This document shows, piece by piece, positions 6,628-13,958 of a stretch of 15,471 bases of DNA. The position numbers and the translations under genes are program-made. Position 1 is the first letter of the stretch, and each line of letters opens with the position of its first letter. The notes under the pieces were generated by a model. The model was given only the letters and a program-made list of their open reading frames with translations. It did no database searches and was not told the DNA's origin. The stretch is from an uncultured Collinsella sp. (lineage in GTDB: Bacteria > Actinomycetota > Coriobacteriia > Coriobacteriales > Coriobacteriaceae), in contig UREE01000050.1 in assembly GCA_900546825.1 (NCBI GenBank), forward strand, positions 1-15,471, given 5' to 3'.

Positions 6628-6645
6628 GTTTGTTATCCGTTTGTA
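6628..6645 (+). promoter_or_regulatory. Putative Pho box (PhoB/PhoP-type direct repeat) of the pst operon
   Basis: GTTTGTT (6628-6634) and GTTTGTA (6639-6645) are direct repeats exactly 11 bp apart, separated by ATCC. The 11-bp period of 7-bp units is the known layout of PhoB/PhoP binding sites. The position, about 145 bp before pstS, suits phosphate-starvation control. No regulator gene is in the window, and the exact promoter could not be fixed (TATCAA at 6675-6680 is one -10 candidate). Confidence 0.45.
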
Positions 6646-6748
6646 AAGGCTGGGCAGAGCTTGCGGTAAGGGTCTATCAAATGTCCGTAAGAAACCGCAG
6701 ATAAGGCGGTCGTCGCCCGATCGAGACCGTATCTTTCCAAACAGCAAA

Positions 6749-6765
6749 GCGGGCAGGGTGCCCGC
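6749..6765 (+). other. Hairpin in the pstS leader
   Basis: GCGGGCA (6749-6755) and TGCCCGC (6759-6765) form a perfect 7-bp stem with a GGG loop, 25 nt before the pstS ATG. There is no T-run. It could stabilise the highly expressed pstS message or affect initiation; this is inference. The remaining leader (6646-6748) shows only weak GCGGT/ACCGC pairing options and no recognised riboswitch. Confidence 0.4.
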
Positions 6766-6790
6766 GAGTCGCATGTATGAAAGGAAGATC

Positions 6791-7729
6791 ATGCTCGATC
6801 AGGCTTATTCTCGTCGTCAGTTCCTCGGCCTTGCTGGTGGTCTTGCCAGCATCGTCGGTCTCGGTCTCGTTGGTTGCGGCGGCTCCAACGCCGCCAACAC
6901 CGCTGCTGAGGGCAGCGCCGCTGCTGCCGAGTCCGTCTCGGGCGAGGTGACCTACGACGGCGCTTCCTCGTTCCAGGCTCTCGTCGAGGCTGCTGCCGAG
7001 AAGTTCATGGATGCCAACCCGGACGTCTCCGTCTCTGGCTCGGGTAACGGTTCGGGCAAGGGCCTGACCGCTGTCGCCGCCGGCACCGTCACTATCGGTA
7101 ACTCCGACGTCTTCGCCGAGACCAAGCTCGAGACCGACCAGGTCAAGAACCTCGTCGACCACGAGGTCGCCGTCGTGGGCATGGGCCCCGTCGTCTCCAA
7201 GAACGTCAAGGTCGACGACCTGTCCCTCGAGCAGCTCAAGGGTATCTTCTCCGGCCAGATCACCAACTGGAAGGAGGTCGGCGGCGACGACGCCAAGATC
7301 GTCGTTCTCAACCGCAAGGCCGGCTCCGGCACCCGCGCCACCTTCGAGGCCGCCGTCTTTGGCGACGAGGCCGTCGACTTTAAGGGCGACGCCGAGCTCG
7401 ACAAGTCCGGCGATGTCCAGACTCAGATGGGCAGCACCGACAACGCCATCTCCTACCTCGACTTCTCGCACTTCGATGACTCCAAGTTCAACGCCATCAT
7501 GGTCGAGGGCGTCGAGCCCAAGAGCACAAACGTCACCGACGACTCCTTCAAGATCTGGGCGACCGAGCACATGTACTGTGCTAAGGACGCCGACGAGGCC
7601 ACCAAGGCCTTCCTGGAGTTCATGCTTTCCGACGACGTCCAGGGCAAGCTCGTCGAGGAGCAGGGCTTTATTCCCGTTTCTGCCATGAAGGTCGTCAAGG
7701 ACGCCAGTGGCAAGGTCTCCGCTAAATAA
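6791..7729 (+). CDS. pstS: Phosphate ABC transporter substrate-binding lipoprotein
   Basis: PstS captures inorganic phosphate outside the membrane and hands it to PstCA. The N-terminus has a SRRQFLGL twin-arginine-like motif (residues 7-14), a hydrophobic stretch, and a lipobox ending in GLVGC with Cys29 as the lipidation site. This suggests a Tat-exported lipoprotein. A small-residue linker (about 30-48) leads to the binding domain. The GSGSGKGL and RKAGSGTRATFE motifs, which contribute the phosphate-binding loops, are conserved. At 312 residues it is of normal length. ATG 6791 has GAAAGGAAG just upstream; the GTG at 6758 would spoil the signal peptide. Codons end overwhelmingly in C (GTC, GAC, CTC, AAC), more so than in pstC, as in highly expressed genes. 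Confidence 0.96.
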   Translation: MLDQAYSRRQFLGLAGGLASIVGLGLVGCGGSNAANTAAEGSAAAAESVSGEVTYDGASSFQALVEAAAEKFMDANPDVSVSGSGNGSGKGLTAVAAGTVTIGNSDVFAETKLETDQVKNLVDHEVAVVGMGPVVSKNVKVDDLSLEQLKGIFSGQITNWKEVGGDDAKIVVLNRKAGSGTRATFEAAVFGDEAVDFKGDAELDKSGDVQTQMGSTDNAISYLDFSHFDDSKFNAIMVEGVEPKSTNVTDDSFKIWATEHMYCAKDADEATKAFLEFMLSDDVQGKLVEEQGFIPVSAMKVVKDASGKVSAK

Positions 7730-7754
7730 GTAATCGCCCCCGGAAAGGTTTGCA

Positions 7755-8663
7755 ATGGCAAAACAGCTGCCAAAGCGCGACCTTGAGAACGTGGGCCTGG
7801 GCGTCACGGGCGCGTGCGTAGCGCTCGTGACGCTTGTCGTTGCCGCGCTCATCTTTATGGTCGCCCAAAAGGGCCTCTCGGCTTTTTTCAAGGACGGCGT
7901 CTCGATCGTCGAGTTTTTTATCGGTACCAAGTGGGACCTGGCCAACACGGCCGAAAACGGCCTGCCCTACACTGGCGCCCTGCCCCTGATCGTCACCTCG
8001 TTTGCGGTCATGGTGCTCTCCACGCTCATCGCACTGCCCATCGCCATCGGCTCTGCCATCTTTGCGGTCAAGATTCAGCCTAAGTTTGGCTCCAAGGTTT
8101 TTCAGCCGCTCATTGAGCTTTTGACCGGTATTCCCTCGGTCGTCTTTGGCCTGATCGGTTTTCACGTGGTCGTCGGCCTTATGAAGAGCGTTTTCCACGT
8201 GAGCACGGGTCTGGGTATCTTGCCCGGCGCTATCGTGCTGGCAGTCATGATTCTGCCGACGATGACCATGCTTTCGGTCGATGGCCTGCGCGCCGTGCCC
8301 GATAGCTACCGCCAGGGTTCGCTCGCGCTGGGCTACACCCGCTGGCAGACCATCTGGCACGTGGTGCTCAAGTCCGCCATGCCCTCGCTCATGACTGCGG
8401 TCATCCTTGGCATGACCCGCGCCTTTGGCGAGACGCTCGCCGTGCGCATGGTTATCGGCGGCATCGAGGCTATGCCGACGTCGCTGCTGTCGCCGGCCTC
8501 GACCATTACCACCACGCTCACCACGTCCATGGCGGTCTATGCCGAGGGCTCGGCCCAGGACGATGTCCTGTGGGCGCTCGGTCTGCTGCTGATGGGCATG
8601 AGCCTCATCTTTATCCTGATCATCCATCTCATTGGCCGCAAGGGGGCGAAGGTTCGTGGCTAG
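7755..8663 (+). CDS. pstC: Phosphate ABC transporter permease PstC
   Basis: This is one of the two membrane subunits forming the phosphate channel. The 302-residue protein has about six predicted membrane segments, beginning at about residue 18. It carries the EAA-type cytoplasmic loop that contacts the ATPase ('VPDSYRQGSLALGYTRWQTI'), followed by the conserved RAFGETLAV segment of PstC proteins. A periplasmic region near residues 45-75 has the 'KWDLANTAENGLPYTGALPL' pattern seen in this family. It starts 25 bp after pstS with GGAAAGG at 7742-7748, and its end overlaps pstA by 8 bp. Confidence 0.95.
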   Translation: MAKQLPKRDLENVGLGVTGACVALVTLVVAALIFMVAQKGLSAFFKDGVSIVEFFIGTKWDLANTAENGLPYTGALPLIVTSFAVMVLSTLIALPIAIGSAIFAVKIQPKFGSKVFQPLIELLTGIPSVVFGLIGFHVVVGLMKSVFHVSTGLGILPGAIVLAVMILPTMTMLSVDGLRAVPDSYRQGSLALGYTRWQTIWHVVLKSAMPSLMTAVILGMTRAFGETLAVRMVIGGIEAMPTSLLSPASTITTTLTTSMAVYAEGSAQDDVLWALGLLLMGMSLIFILIIHLIGRKGAKVRG

Positions 8664-9582
8664 CACGCGCATCCATATCGACGAGGCGAGACTCGGACGC
8701 GTCCAAAAACAGGACCGCATCGCCACGGGCGTGCTGACGGCAATCGCCGCCATCGTCATGCTCATCGTCATCTCCATGGTGGCCTATATCCTGTTCGAGG
8801 GCATCTCGACGCTGTTCCAGCCGGGCTTCCTCACGCAGCCGTCGCGCGCCAACGGGACCCAGGGCGGCGTACTCTATCAGCTGTTCGACTCGTTCTACCT
8901 GCTGCTGATCACCTTAGGTATCTCGGTGCCCATTAGCTTGGGCGGCGCGGTCTTCCTGGTCGAGTACGCACCCGACGGTCCCGTCCGCGACATCGCCTCC
9001 ACCGCCATCGAGACGCTGTCCTCGCTGCCTTCCATCGTCGTCGGCATGTTCGGCTTTCTGGTGTTCTCGGTGCAACTGGGCTGGAAGTACTCCATCATCT
9101 CCGGCGCTGTCGCGCTCACCATGTTCAACATCCCCATCCTGGTGCGCGTGATCCAGCAAGCGCTCGAGGACGTGCCGCAGGCCCAGCGCGATGCGTGCCT
9201 GGCCATGGGCCTTACCCGCTGGGAGGCCACACTGCACATCCTGATTCCCGAGGCCATGTCCGCCATCGTGACCGGCATCGTGCTTTCGGCCGGCCGCGTG
9301 TTTGGCGAGGCCGCGGCGCTGCTCTTTACCTCGGGCATGAGCTCGCCGGTCCGCCTCAACTTCTTGAGCTTTAACCTGTCGAGCCCCACCTGCGCCTGGA
9401 ACGTGTTCCGTCCCGGCGAGTCGCTGGCCGTGCACATCTACAAGATCTATGGCGAGGGCAGCCCCGAGGCCCAGCAGATCGTCTGGGGCACCGCGGCACT
9501 GCTGATGACCTGCGTGCTGCTGTTTAACGTAGTCGCCCGTATCGTGGGCAAGCAACTGGCAAGGAAGATGACGGCCGAATGA
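8656..9582 (+). CDS. pstA: Phosphate ABC transporter permease PstA
   Basis: This is the second membrane subunit of the phosphate channel, 308 residues from the chosen start, with about six membrane segments. The EAA loop is 'VPQAQRDACLAMGLTRWEAT', followed by GRVFGEAAALLFTSG, a hallmark of PstA. The later PGESLAVHIYKIYGEG segment is also typical. The start is taken as GTG at 8656, preceded by GGGGGCGAAGG (8642-8652). It overlaps the end of pstC by 8 bp, which suggests translational coupling. A TTG at 8632 would add 8 basic residues and lacks a ribosome binding site at the right distance. The stop overlaps the pstB start (ATGA). Confidence 0.93.
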   Translation: MASTRIHIDEARLGRVQKQDRIATGVLTAIAAIVMLIVISMVAYILFEGISTLFQPGFLTQPSRANGTQGGVLYQLFDSFYLLLITLGISVPISLGGAVFLVEYAPDGPVRDIASTAIETLSSLPSIVVGMFGFLVFSVQLGWKYSIISGAVALTMFNIPILVRVIQQALEDVPQAQRDACLAMGLTRWEATLHILIPEAMSAIVTGIVLSAGRVFGEAAALLFTSGMSSPVRLNFLSFNLSSPTCAWNVFRPGESLAVHIYKIYGEGSPEAQQIVWGTAALLMTCVLLFNVVARIVGKQLARKMTAE

Positions 9583-10454
9583 GCGATATGAATGCAACGC
9601 CCGCAACCGAGGCGGCCACGTCCGACACCCCCCAGGACTTTCTGTCGAGCGTGGGGGAGAGCGAGAGGCACGTGCGCGTGAGCGGCAAGGCCGTGAGCGA
9701 CGAGGTCGTGCTCTCCGCCAAGGACGTCAACGTGTACTATGGCGACCACCATGCGCTGCACAATACGTCGCTCGACTTCCACAAGGGTGAGATCACGGCG
9801 CTCATCGGGCCTTCGGGCTGCGGCAAGTCGACCTTCTTGCGTAGCCTCAACCTGATGAATCGCGAGATTCGCCGCTGTCGCGTGGAGGGCGAGATCAACT
9901 ACCGCGGGCGCAACGTGAACACCAAGACCGAGAACACGTACGAGCTGCGTCGCTCCATCGGCATGGTGTTCCAGCAGCCAAACCCCTTCCGCAAGTCCAT
10001 TCGCGACAACATCACCTTTGCGCCCAAGCGCCACGGCATCACCGACCGTGACGAGCTCGACCGCATGGTCGAGGAAAGTCTGCGCGGTGCCGCGCTGTGG
10101 GACGAGGTCAAAGACAAGCTCGACAAGAGCGCCTACGCGCTTTCGGGCGGTCAGCAGCAGCGTCTGTGCATTGCGCGCACGCTGGCGCTCAACCCCGACG
10201 TAATCCTGTTTGACGAGCCCTGCTCGGCGCTCGACCCCATCTCGACGCTGGCGATCGAGGACCTCATGTCGTCGATCGTGGCCGACCGCGCCATCGTCAT
10301 CGTGACGCACAACATGGAGCAGGCGTCGCGCGTGTCCAACCGCACGGCGTTTTTCTACATGGGCGATATGGTCGAGTACGACGAGACCGACGAGATTTTC
10401 CAACGGCCCAAGGATAAGCGGCTGAATGATTACCTCACCGGCATGTTCTCCTAG
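9579..10454 (+). CDS. pstB: Phosphate ABC transporter ATP-binding protein PstB
   Basis: PstB powers phosphate import by ATP hydrolysis on the cytoplasmic face of PstCA. All ABC motifs are visible: Walker A GPSGCGKST (residues 77-85), Q-loop near Gln132, signature LSGGQQQR (188-195), Walker B VILFDEP with the catalytic Glu (208-214), and the H-loop VTHNMEQASR. The FQQPNPF and 'SALDPISTLAIEDLM' stretches are specific to PstB. At 291 residues it is about 40 longer than usual, because a polar N-terminal extension (about 1-42) precedes the ATPase domain. The next in-frame ATG (9588) would remove only three residues. It overlaps pstA by 4 bp. No phoU follows. Confidence 0.96.
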   Translation: MSDMNATPATEAATSDTPQDFLSSVGESERHVRVSGKAVSDEVVLSAKDVNVYYGDHHALHNTSLDFHKGEITALIGPSGCGKSTFLRSLNLMNREIRRCRVEGEINYRGRNVNTKTENTYELRRSIGMVFQQPNPFRKSIRDNITFAPKRHGITDRDELDRMVEESLRGAALWDEVKDKLDKSAYALSGGQQQRLCIARTLALNPDVILFDEPCSALDPISTLAIEDLMSSIVADRAIVIVTHNMEQASRVSNRTAFFYMGDMVEYDETDEIFQRPKDKRLNDYLTGMFS

Positions 10455-10510
10455 TCCGGGACATGCTTGAGGCCCGCGGCGGCCACGGTTGCCGCGGGAC
10501 TGATTGGAGA

Positions 10511-10547
10511 GGCGGGTCATCTCTTGCGGGAGATGGCCCGCCTTTTT
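10511..10547 (+). terminator. Intrinsic terminator of the pst operon
   Basis: GGCGGGTCATCTC (10511-10523) pairs with GAGATGGCCCGCC (10530-10542) over 13 bp with one G-T pair and a 6-nt loop. TTTTT follows at 10543-10547. It lies 56 bp after the pstB stop. Confidence 0.92.
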
Positions 10548-10572
10548 GTGTCGTGTGCTGGTGCGCTTGCCC

Positions 10573-10613
10573 AAAACCACCACGAAGGCGCCCGTCCCCT
10601 TTGTGGTGGTTTT
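10573..10613 (+). terminator. Second long hairpin between pstB and the ABC-F gene (terminator or leader structure)
   Basis: AAAACCACCAC (10573-10583) pairs perfectly with GTGGTGGTTTT (10603-10613). GAAGG/CCTTT extends it inward to 16 bp with a 9-nt loop. The arms carry an A-run before and a T-run after, so it could work in both directions. It ends 44 nt before the ABC-F start, so either that gene's promoter overlaps the hairpin (TATCAT at 10617-10622 is a weak -10 candidate) or the hairpin lies in its 5' leader. Confidence 0.6.
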
Positions 10614-10657
10614 CGCTATCATGGAGAACGTTGAATTTCTACGAAGGAGCAGGGCAT

Positions 10658-12517
10658 ATGGCGATTCTTTTGGGATGCGATTCCGTCAGCCTAGAGTTTC
10701 CCACCAAGCATATTTTCGATAGCGTGACGCTCGGCGTGGGCGAGGGCGACCGCATTGGTATTGTCGGTAAAAACGGCGACGGCAAGTCGACGCTGCTGAG
10801 CGTGCTCGCCGGCACGCTGGAGCCCGATGACGGACGCGTGACGCACCGCCGCGGCATCACGATCGGTCTACTCGGCCAAAAGGACCAGCTTGTCGATACC
10901 GATACCGTGCATCATGCCGTTGTGGGTGACGCCCCCGAGTACGAGTGGGCGTCGAGCCCCCGTACGCGCCAGATTCTGGCCGGTCTTATTAGCGATGTGC
11001 CCTGGGAGGGCATGGTAGGCGAGCTCTCGGGCGGTCAGCGCCGCCGCGTGGACCTCGCGCGCCTGCTGATCGGCGACTATGACGTGCTCATGCTCGATGA
11101 GCCCACCAACCATCTGGACATGCGCACCATCAACTGGCTTGCGCGTCACTTAAAGGCCCGCTGGCAGCGCGGTCAGGGCGCGATGCTCGTGGTCACGCAC
11201 GATCGCTGGTTCTTGGACGAGGTCTGCACCAGCATGTGGGAGGTTCACGACGGCCAGGTCGATCCCTTCGAGGGCGGCTATTCGGCATATATCCTGCAGC
11301 GCGTGGAACGCGACCGCATGGCCGCGGTTACCGAGGAGCGCCGTCGCAACATGGCACGTAAGGAGCTCGCGTGGCTGAGCCGCGGTGCCCAGGCGCGCTC
11401 CACCAAGCCCAAGTTTCGCGTGGATGCCGCTCGCGAGCTGATCGCCGACGTGCCGCCCGTGCGTGACGAGCTGGAGCTCAAGCGCCTGGCCGTGAGCCGC
11501 CTGGGCAAGCAAGTTATCGATGTGGTCGACGTGGACGCCGGCTATGCGGATACCGATGGCGCGCCCAAGCAGGTGCTCAACGACGTGACCTGGCTCATTG
11601 GTGCGGGCGACCGCTATGGTCTTTTGGGCGAGAACGGCGCCGGCAAGTCGACTTTGCTCGACGTGATCCAGGGCAAGATCGCGCCCCTGCGCGGCCGCGT
11701 GAAGATCGGCCAGACGGTGCGCTTTGGCGTGCTGTCGCAGCAGCTCGAGGAACTCGAGCCCTACATGGGTGACACGATCCGCGAGGTGCTCGGCAACTAT
11801 AAGAAGTACTACGTCATCGACGGCAAGGAGACTTCGCCCGAGAAACTTTGCGAGCGCCTGGGCTTTACGACACAGCAGCTCTGGAGTCGCATCGGCGATC
11901 TTTCGGGCGGCCAGCGCCGTCGCCTGTCGCTGCTGCTGACGATCCTGGACGAGCCCAACGTGCTTATCCTGGACGAGCCCGGCAACGACCTGGATACCGA
12001 CATGCTCGCGATTGTCGAGGACCTGCTCGACGGCTGGCCCGGCACGCTGATCCTGGTGACGCACGACCGCTTTTTGATGGAGCGCGTGACCGACCAGCAG
12101 TGGGCGCTGCTCGACGGCCACCTGACGCATATGCCCGGCGGCGTGGACCAGTACCTGCGCCTGTGCAACGCTACTGCCGAGGGCGAGCCCGTGGGCGCAC
12201 CGAGTGCCAAGACCGGCACGTTCGACACCGGCGCCGCAGCGGTTGCGGCCGAAAAGCCCAAGACGAGCGGGCAGCCCAACGGTCTTTCCAACGCCGAGCG
12301 CCAGAAGCTCCGCCGCGAGGTGAGCTCGCTCGAGCGCAAGATGGAGACGCAGCGCGCTCGCGTGGAGGAGGCCGAGGCTGCGATGGCTCAGGTCGATCCC
12401 ACCAACTACACGGCGCTGGGCGAGCAGCAGGCAAAGATCGACGAGGCCCACGCCGCCATGGACGAGCTGGAGATGGCATGGCTCGAGGCGAGCGAAAAGC
12501 TCGAGGGCGAGGAGTAG
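10658..12517 (+). CDS. uup: ABC-F family ATPase, Uup-like
   Basis: ABC-F proteins have no membrane domain and act on the ribosome, some in antibiotic protection and others in housekeeping translation. This 619-residue protein has two ABC domains. The first has Walker A GKNGDGKST (37-45), LSGGQRRR and LDEPTNHLD. The second has Walker A GENGAGKST, LSGGQRRR and LDEPGNDLD, where Gly replaces the usual Thr; I recall this form from actinobacterial homologues. A charged linker joins them. A proline/alanine-rich stretch and a coiled coil (about the last 75 residues, 'LSNAERQKLRREVSSLERK...') match the C-terminal domain of Uup. ATG 10658 has GAAGGAGC (10643-10650) before it; an upstream extension to 10463 would cross two hairpins. 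Probably housekeeping; a resistance role cannot be inferred. Confidence 0.9.
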   Translation: MAILLGCDSVSLEFPTKHIFDSVTLGVGEGDRIGIVGKNGDGKSTLLSVLAGTLEPDDGRVTHRRGITIGLLGQKDQLVDTDTVHHAVVGDAPEYEWASSPRTRQILAGLISDVPWEGMVGELSGGQRRRVDLARLLIGDYDVLMLDEPTNHLDMRTINWLARHLKARWQRGQGAMLVVTHDRWFLDEVCTSMWEVHDGQVDPFEGGYSAYILQRVERDRMAAVTEERRRNMARKELAWLSRGAQARSTKPKFRVDAARELIADVPPVRDELELKRLAVSRLGKQVIDVVDVDAGYADTDGAPKQVLNDVTWLIGAGDRYGLLGENGAGKSTLLDVIQGKIAPLRGRVKIGQTVRFGVLSQQLEELEPYMGDTIREVLGNYKKYYVIDGKETSPEKLCERLGFTTQQLWSRIGDLSGGQRRRLSLLLTILDEPNVLILDEPGNDLDTDMLAIVEDLLDGWPGTLILVTHDRFLMERVTDQQWALLDGHLTHMPGGVDQYLRLCNATAEGEPVGAPSAKTGTFDTGAAAVAAEKPKTSGQPNGLSNAERQKLRREVSSLERKMETQRARVEEAEAAMAQVDPTNYTALGEQQAKIDEAHAAMDELEMAWLEASEKLEGEE

Positions 12518-12523
12518 ACGAGG

Positions 12524-13294
12524 ATGATCAAAGCCGCGTTTTTCGATATCGACGGCACGCTGCTGAGCTTTAAGACGCACCGGATTCCGGCGTCGGCGCA
12601 GCGGGTGCTCGATAGCTTTCACGAGCAGGGGATCGCATGCGTGATTGCTACGGGTCGCCCGACCTACCAGATGCCCGATTGGCTGTTCGACTTGGGTTGG
12701 GATGCGTACATTACGCTTTCGGGCCAGCACTGCTTTGATGCCGAGGGGGTTTACCGCAGCTGTCCGATTGACCCGGACGACGTTGCGGTGATCGTGGGCC
12801 AGGTGGCCGAGGGGCGCTACGACTCGCTGTGCATGCAGGGCGAGAATTCGTTTGTGAACCGCCTGTCCGAGCGCGTGGTGACGGCTGGCAGTAACGCGGG
12901 GATTGTCTACCATGAGGAGCCGTTTGAGCACGCCTTTGACGCACCGGTCTACCAGTTTTGCGCCTTTGTTGATCCGGCCGACGAGCATATCGTGACCGAT
13001 TCCGTGTCGCATTCGCTCACTACGCGCTGGTGCGATCTGTTCTGCGATATTATTCCCGCTAACGGCGGCAAGGACCTGGGCGTGGCGGCGACGCTGGAGC
13101 GCTTGGGCATCGACGCGAGCGAGGCGATCGCCTTTGGCGACGGCGAGAACGACCTGTCGATGTTCTCGGCCGTGGGCACAAGTGTGGCCATGGGCAACGC
13201 GCAGGATACCGTGAAGGCCGCGGCGACCTACGTTACGACCGCCGTAGACGACGACGGCATTTACAACGCCGCCAAGCACTTTGGCCTCGTGTAG
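12524..13294 (+). CDS. Cof-type HAD-IIB family hydrolase
   Basis: This is a 256-residue cytosolic phosphatase of the Cof/YidA type, usually acting on sugar phosphates, flavin precursors or related metabolites. Motif I is FFDIDGTLL with Asp8 and Asp10. Motif II is ATGRP with Thr43. Motif III is Lys183 in NGGKDLG, and motif IV is GDGEND with Asp206 and Asp210. The C2 cap sits between motifs II and III. It starts 6 bp after the ABC-F stop with a weak GACGAGG ribosome binding site, so it is almost surely co-transcribed. The substrate is not deducible. Its stop is followed directly by a 48-bp repeat rather than a clear terminator. Confidence 0.93.
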   Translation: MIKAAFFDIDGTLLSFKTHRIPASAQRVLDSFHEQGIACVIATGRPTYQMPDWLFDLGWDAYITLSGQHCFDAEGVYRSCPIDPDDVAVIVGQVAEGRYDSLCMQGENSFVNRLSERVVTAGSNAGIVYHEEPFEHAFDAPVYQFCAFVDPADEHIVTDSVSHSLTTRWCDLFCDIIPANGGKDLGVAATLERLGIDASEAIAFGDGENDLSMFSAVGTSVAMGNAQDTVKAAATYVTTAVDDDGIYNAAKHFGLV

Positions 13295-13301
13295 CTGCGA
13301 C

Positions 13302-13350
13302 CCGGCACTTGGGGACGCTCCTTATCTGCCGGCAGCTGGGGACACTCCTT
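13302..13350. repeat. Second copy of the 48-bp 'GGGGAC' intergenic repeat
   Basis: 13303-13350 aligns without gaps to 152-199, with 40 of 48 positions identical by my count. Shared blocks are CGGCACTTGGGGAC, TGCCGGCAG and GGGACACTCCTT at identical spacing. CCGGCA (13302-13307) pairs with TGCCGG (13327-13332). The copy starts 8 bp after the Cof-type HAD stop codon. It lacks the long outer inverted repeats seen around the first copy, though GGGGCGTTCCC follows at 13353-13363. Confidence 0.7.
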
Positions 13351-13400
13351 GCGGGGCGTTCCCATTTTGTTTTCATCTCGCACGTTTTGTGAAACGCGGC

Positions 13401-13502
13401 TAACTTTTTGGTCAATGCAGTAAGACATGGTCAACTTTTGCGGTAAAGTAAGCCAAGGAAAGTATCCAAAGGCTAACTAGCAATCATCGCGAAAGGCGGC
13501 CC
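13401..13502 (+). promoter_or_regulatory. Promoter region of the DtxR/MntR-family regulator
   Basis: This AT-rich stretch precedes the regulator gene. GGTCAA occurs twice as direct copies (13410-13415 and 13429-13434), 19 bp apart, flanked by T-runs. Possible promoter hexamers include TTGCGG (13438-13443) with TATCCA (13463-13468), at a long 19-bp spacing. GAAAGG (13491-13496) is the ribosome binding site. I see no clear dyad matching a DtxR or MntR box. Confidence 0.35.
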
Positions 13503-13880
13503 ATGGCCCTACGTGAATCCGGAGAAGACTATCTCGAATCGATCTACGTTCTGTCGGAACGTCAGGGCATCGTGCGCTCGATCGACGTTGCCGAATACTT
13601 GGGCGTAACCAAAGCAAGCGTCTCTAAAGCCATGGCGGCCTTGGAGAGCACCGGCTACGTGGAGATGGGCAAACGCGACGTGCATCTGACGGAACGCGGT
13701 CTTGAGGTTGCCCGTCAAATGTGGGAGCGCCACTGTTTTTTTGTAGGTCTGCTAGAGGACGCAGGCGTAACGCCCGAGGTCGCGTCGCAAGAGGGCTGCC
13801 ACATGGAGCACTGCCTGAGCGAGGAGAGCTTCGAGAAGCTAAGATCGATGCTGAGACGGGGCAGCGACCGGGATCAGTAA
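13503..13880 (+). CDS. DtxR/MntR family metal-dependent transcriptional regulator
   Basis: This is a 125-residue cytosolic repressor that binds DNA when loaded with Mn(II), Fe(II) or a related metal. Residues 1-60 form the winged helix-turn-helix ('VAEYLGVTKASVSKAMAALESTGYVEM'). Residues 65-115 form the dimerisation/metal domain. There is no C-terminal SH3-like domain, as in B. subtilis MntR, which is similar in size. Likely ligands by alignment to MntR are Asp9, Glu12, His77, Cys99, Glu102 and His103. Cys99 replaces MntR Glu99 and matches Cys102 of DtxR, whereas Asp9 is MntR-like, so metal preference is uncertain. It is monocistronic and converges on a metal-exporting P-type ATPase. GAAAGG lies 6 nt before the ATG. 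Confidence 0.9.
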   Translation: MALRESGEDYLESIYVLSERQGIVRSIDVAEYLGVTKASVSKAMAALESTGYVEMGKRDVHLTERGLEVARQMWERHCFFVGLLEDAGVTPEVASQEGCHMEHCLSEESFEKLRSMLRRGSDRDQ

Positions 13881-13958
13881 CCCCACCAACCAAGTCCAAC
13901 TCAGACAAGGAACCCCGCCAGCAAGTGATGCCCAAGAACCGCCAGCAACGTCACCGCA

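Noticed and set aside
6677..7948. 423-codon open frame on the minus strand opposite pstS
   Set aside because: It is a shadow of strongly codon-biased pstS; the product is repetitive (Gly/Val/Leu/Asp) and shows no known domain.
10658..12517. Antibiotic-resistance (ARE) ABC-F protein
   Set aside because: The C-terminal coiled coil and overall length fit housekeeping Uup-like proteins. Nothing in the sequence or neighbourhood points to resistance, so that claim was not made.
11150..13279. 709-codon open frame on the minus strand
   Set aside because: It is antisense to the ABC-F and Cof-type HAD genes, with no ribosome binding site and a Leu/His/Ala/Arg-rich composition typical of shadow frames.
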